IMG/VR virus record: IMGVR_UViG_3300028031_000008
Span: 1 to 36,475 of that record
From: a virus
Length of the DNA stretch: 36,475 nucleotides
Strand: one strand, 5' to 3'
Both the position numbers and the translations under genes were made by a program. Of the stretch, positions 35,574 through 36,475 are shown piece by piece. Each line of letters begins with the position of its first letter. The first letter of the stretch is position 1. Under the pieces are notes generated by a model. It saw nothing but the letters and a program-made list of their open reading frames with translations, ran no database searches and had not been told where the DNA came from.

Positions 35574-35843
35574 ATGGTTAATGAAGGTGCAATGATTGAC
35601 GTTGAAATACGTGAGTTAGAAGAAAAGATATTTCAACTGAGACAAAAACAAAAATATTTAAAAGAGCGTGAGATACAAGAGTGCAACCTTCTTAGAGAAA
35701 TAACTGCTGTTGATGGTTGGGTCATAAATTCTGATGGTCGATATTATATTTGCAGTAAGAGTTTCGATGGTGCATTAGGGCGTAGGTTATACGATGATGA
35801 GGTGCATATAGTGCAGATGAAAATGAAGATGATGAGGTATTAA
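35574..35843 (+). CDS. Coiled-coil hypothetical protein (89 aa)
   Basis: An 89-aa protein. Residues 7-40 are a coiled coil (MIDVEIRELEEKIFQLRQKQ, continuing KYLKEREIQE), followed by a small beta domain (DGWVINSDGRYYICSKSFDG). An internal ATG at 35592 could also serve as start. No known function. Confidence 0.62.
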   Translation: MVNEGAMIDVEIRELEEKIFQLRQKQKYLKEREIQECNLLREITAVDGWVINSDGRYYICSKSFDGALGRRLYDDEVHIVQMKMKMMRY

Positions 35844-35844
35844 T

Positions 35845-36336
35845 ATGAAAACTACAATATGTCTACGGCAGCTATATAGGATTGCAAATCCATATCACTA
35901 TAAGAATATATTATTTTATGTGTTTTCCAATGATGCGGCGAGTAAGAGTAATTGTCAATATAGCTTTGTTGAAACTAAAACCTCTGTAGATTTAAAACTA
36001 AATACACACGCATGTTATGATAATTATGGCTCGAAGGATATTATGTCAGACCCAGATGGGATTAGAAATTTATTAAACAGGTATGAGGAGAAACTGCTTG
36101 AAAAATCTGATAGGATGGCACAACAGGAAATTGAATGTTTAGAGCATAAATTGTTATCAATAAAAAATAAAATTGAGTATATCAAGAAGAATGGCATTGA
36201 TACCATAATAGGTAATTTTAATGAAAAGGAGTTTATTAAGAAAAATACAGAAACTGTTAGGCGGGAGCTTAATAATATAATCAACGGTGGTGTAAGTCAT
36301 ATGGAAGCCGTATGCAATAACCAAGGACAGGGCTAA
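35845..36336 (+). CDS. Hypothetical protein with C-terminal coiled coil (163 aa)
   Basis: A 163-aa protein. The N-terminal half is beta-rich with aromatic residues (YHYKNILFYVFSNDAASKSN), the C-terminal half is a long charged helix (LNRYEEKLLEKSDRMAQQEI, then IECLEHKLLSIKNKIEYIKK). No known family. It starts 1 nt after the previous gene, and the next gene begins 33 nt past its stop across the circular junction. Confidence 0.65.
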   Translation: MKTTICLRQLYRIANPYHYKNILFYVFSNDAASKSNCQYSFVETKTSVDLKLNTHACYDNYGSKDIMSDPDGIRNLLNRYEEKLLEKSDRMAQQEIECLEHKLLSIKNKIEYIKKNGIDTIIGNFNEKEFIKKNTETVRRELNNIINGGVSHMEAVCNNQGQG

Positions 36337-36348
36337 ACCCAGTCGCCA

Positions 36349-36475
36349 CCATCAAGAAGGAGAATAATATGTATTTAGTAACAAGATTAAAAAAGTACGT
36401 ACATACAAACGAAGGTAAAGTTTACCTTAATACAAATGGATTGTGTGGAGTTATGCTTGTTTATGAAGATGAAAA
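36349..36475. repeat. Right copy of 127-bp terminal direct repeat
   Basis: Identical to bases 1-127. It contains the ribosome site and the first part (36369-36475) of the same 57-aa gene whose full copy begins at 21, so no extra gene is present here. See the left copy for interpretation. Confidence 0.95.

Noticed and set aside
1-36475. CRISPR arrays, insertion sequences or transposons
   Set aside because: No regularly spaced repeats with unique spacers and no transposase motif were seen on either strand.

Overview
The window is a complete, circularly assembled tailed-phage genome. Its first 127 bases recur exactly as its last 127 bases, so the unique circle is 36,348 bp. The phage is AT-rich, with a siphovirus-type, HK97-like structural module: P22-gp3-like TerS, TerL, an HK97-type portal fused to a MuF domain, prohead protease, HK97-fold capsid, gp6/SPP1 adaptor/gp10/DUF3168 neck proteins, TP901-1-like tail tube, frameshifted tail chaperone, and a 653-aa tape measure. 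A lipoprotein (o-spanin-like) gene nested in a membrane (i-spanin-like) gene points to a Gram-negative host. The host genus cannot be told from the sequence. No integrase or excisionase was recognised, so a strictly lytic or atypical lifestyle is likelier than classical integration, although several HTH regulators are present.

Layout. (1) 35.3 kb through the circular junction to 3.0 kb, + strand: small genes, a Ref/DUF968-like HNH protein and the terminase genes, probably served by a strong promoter at 35244. (2) 3.0-16.6 kb, +: head, neck, tail and fibre genes, preceded by a promoter between terL and portal. (3) 16.65-20.3 kb, +: a PLA2-motif membrane protein, a membrane/coiled-coil protein, and a two-gene head-spike module resembling that of the Rhodobacter gene transfer agent. 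(4) 20.34-21.3 kb, +: a near-consensus extended -10 promoter and a lysis cassette (holin candidate and nested spanins), ending in a terminator. No endolysin could be recognised. (5) 29.05-21.27 kb, - strand: a tightly coupled accessory operon of about 27 small genes and one tRNA-like gene. It includes a superinfection-immunity (Imm) protein, a C5-cytosine-methyltransferase-like protein, an HNH endonuclease with a structured leader, a standalone DUF262 protein, two DUF551-like proteins and a metallophosphoesterase. (6) 29.1 kb: divergent promoters flanking a 15-bp palindrome, the likely genetic switch. (7) 29.2-35.2 kb, +: HTH regulator, SSB, a lambda-O-like replication initiator with internal repeats (ori candidate), a probable loader-type protein, RusA resolvase, ERF annealase with partner, and a NinB-like protein. 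There is no DNA polymerase, so replication should use host enzymes.

The least ordinary elements are RNA-level. The replication initiator has a bistable leader whose hairpin loop can pair with the gene's own Shine-Dalgarno sequence. The HNH gene has a pseudoknot-capable leader. The tRNA-like gene has an 8-nt anticodon loop. The tail chaperone has an A9 slippery run followed at once by a hairpin. Functional calls come from reading motifs by eye; no database search was run.
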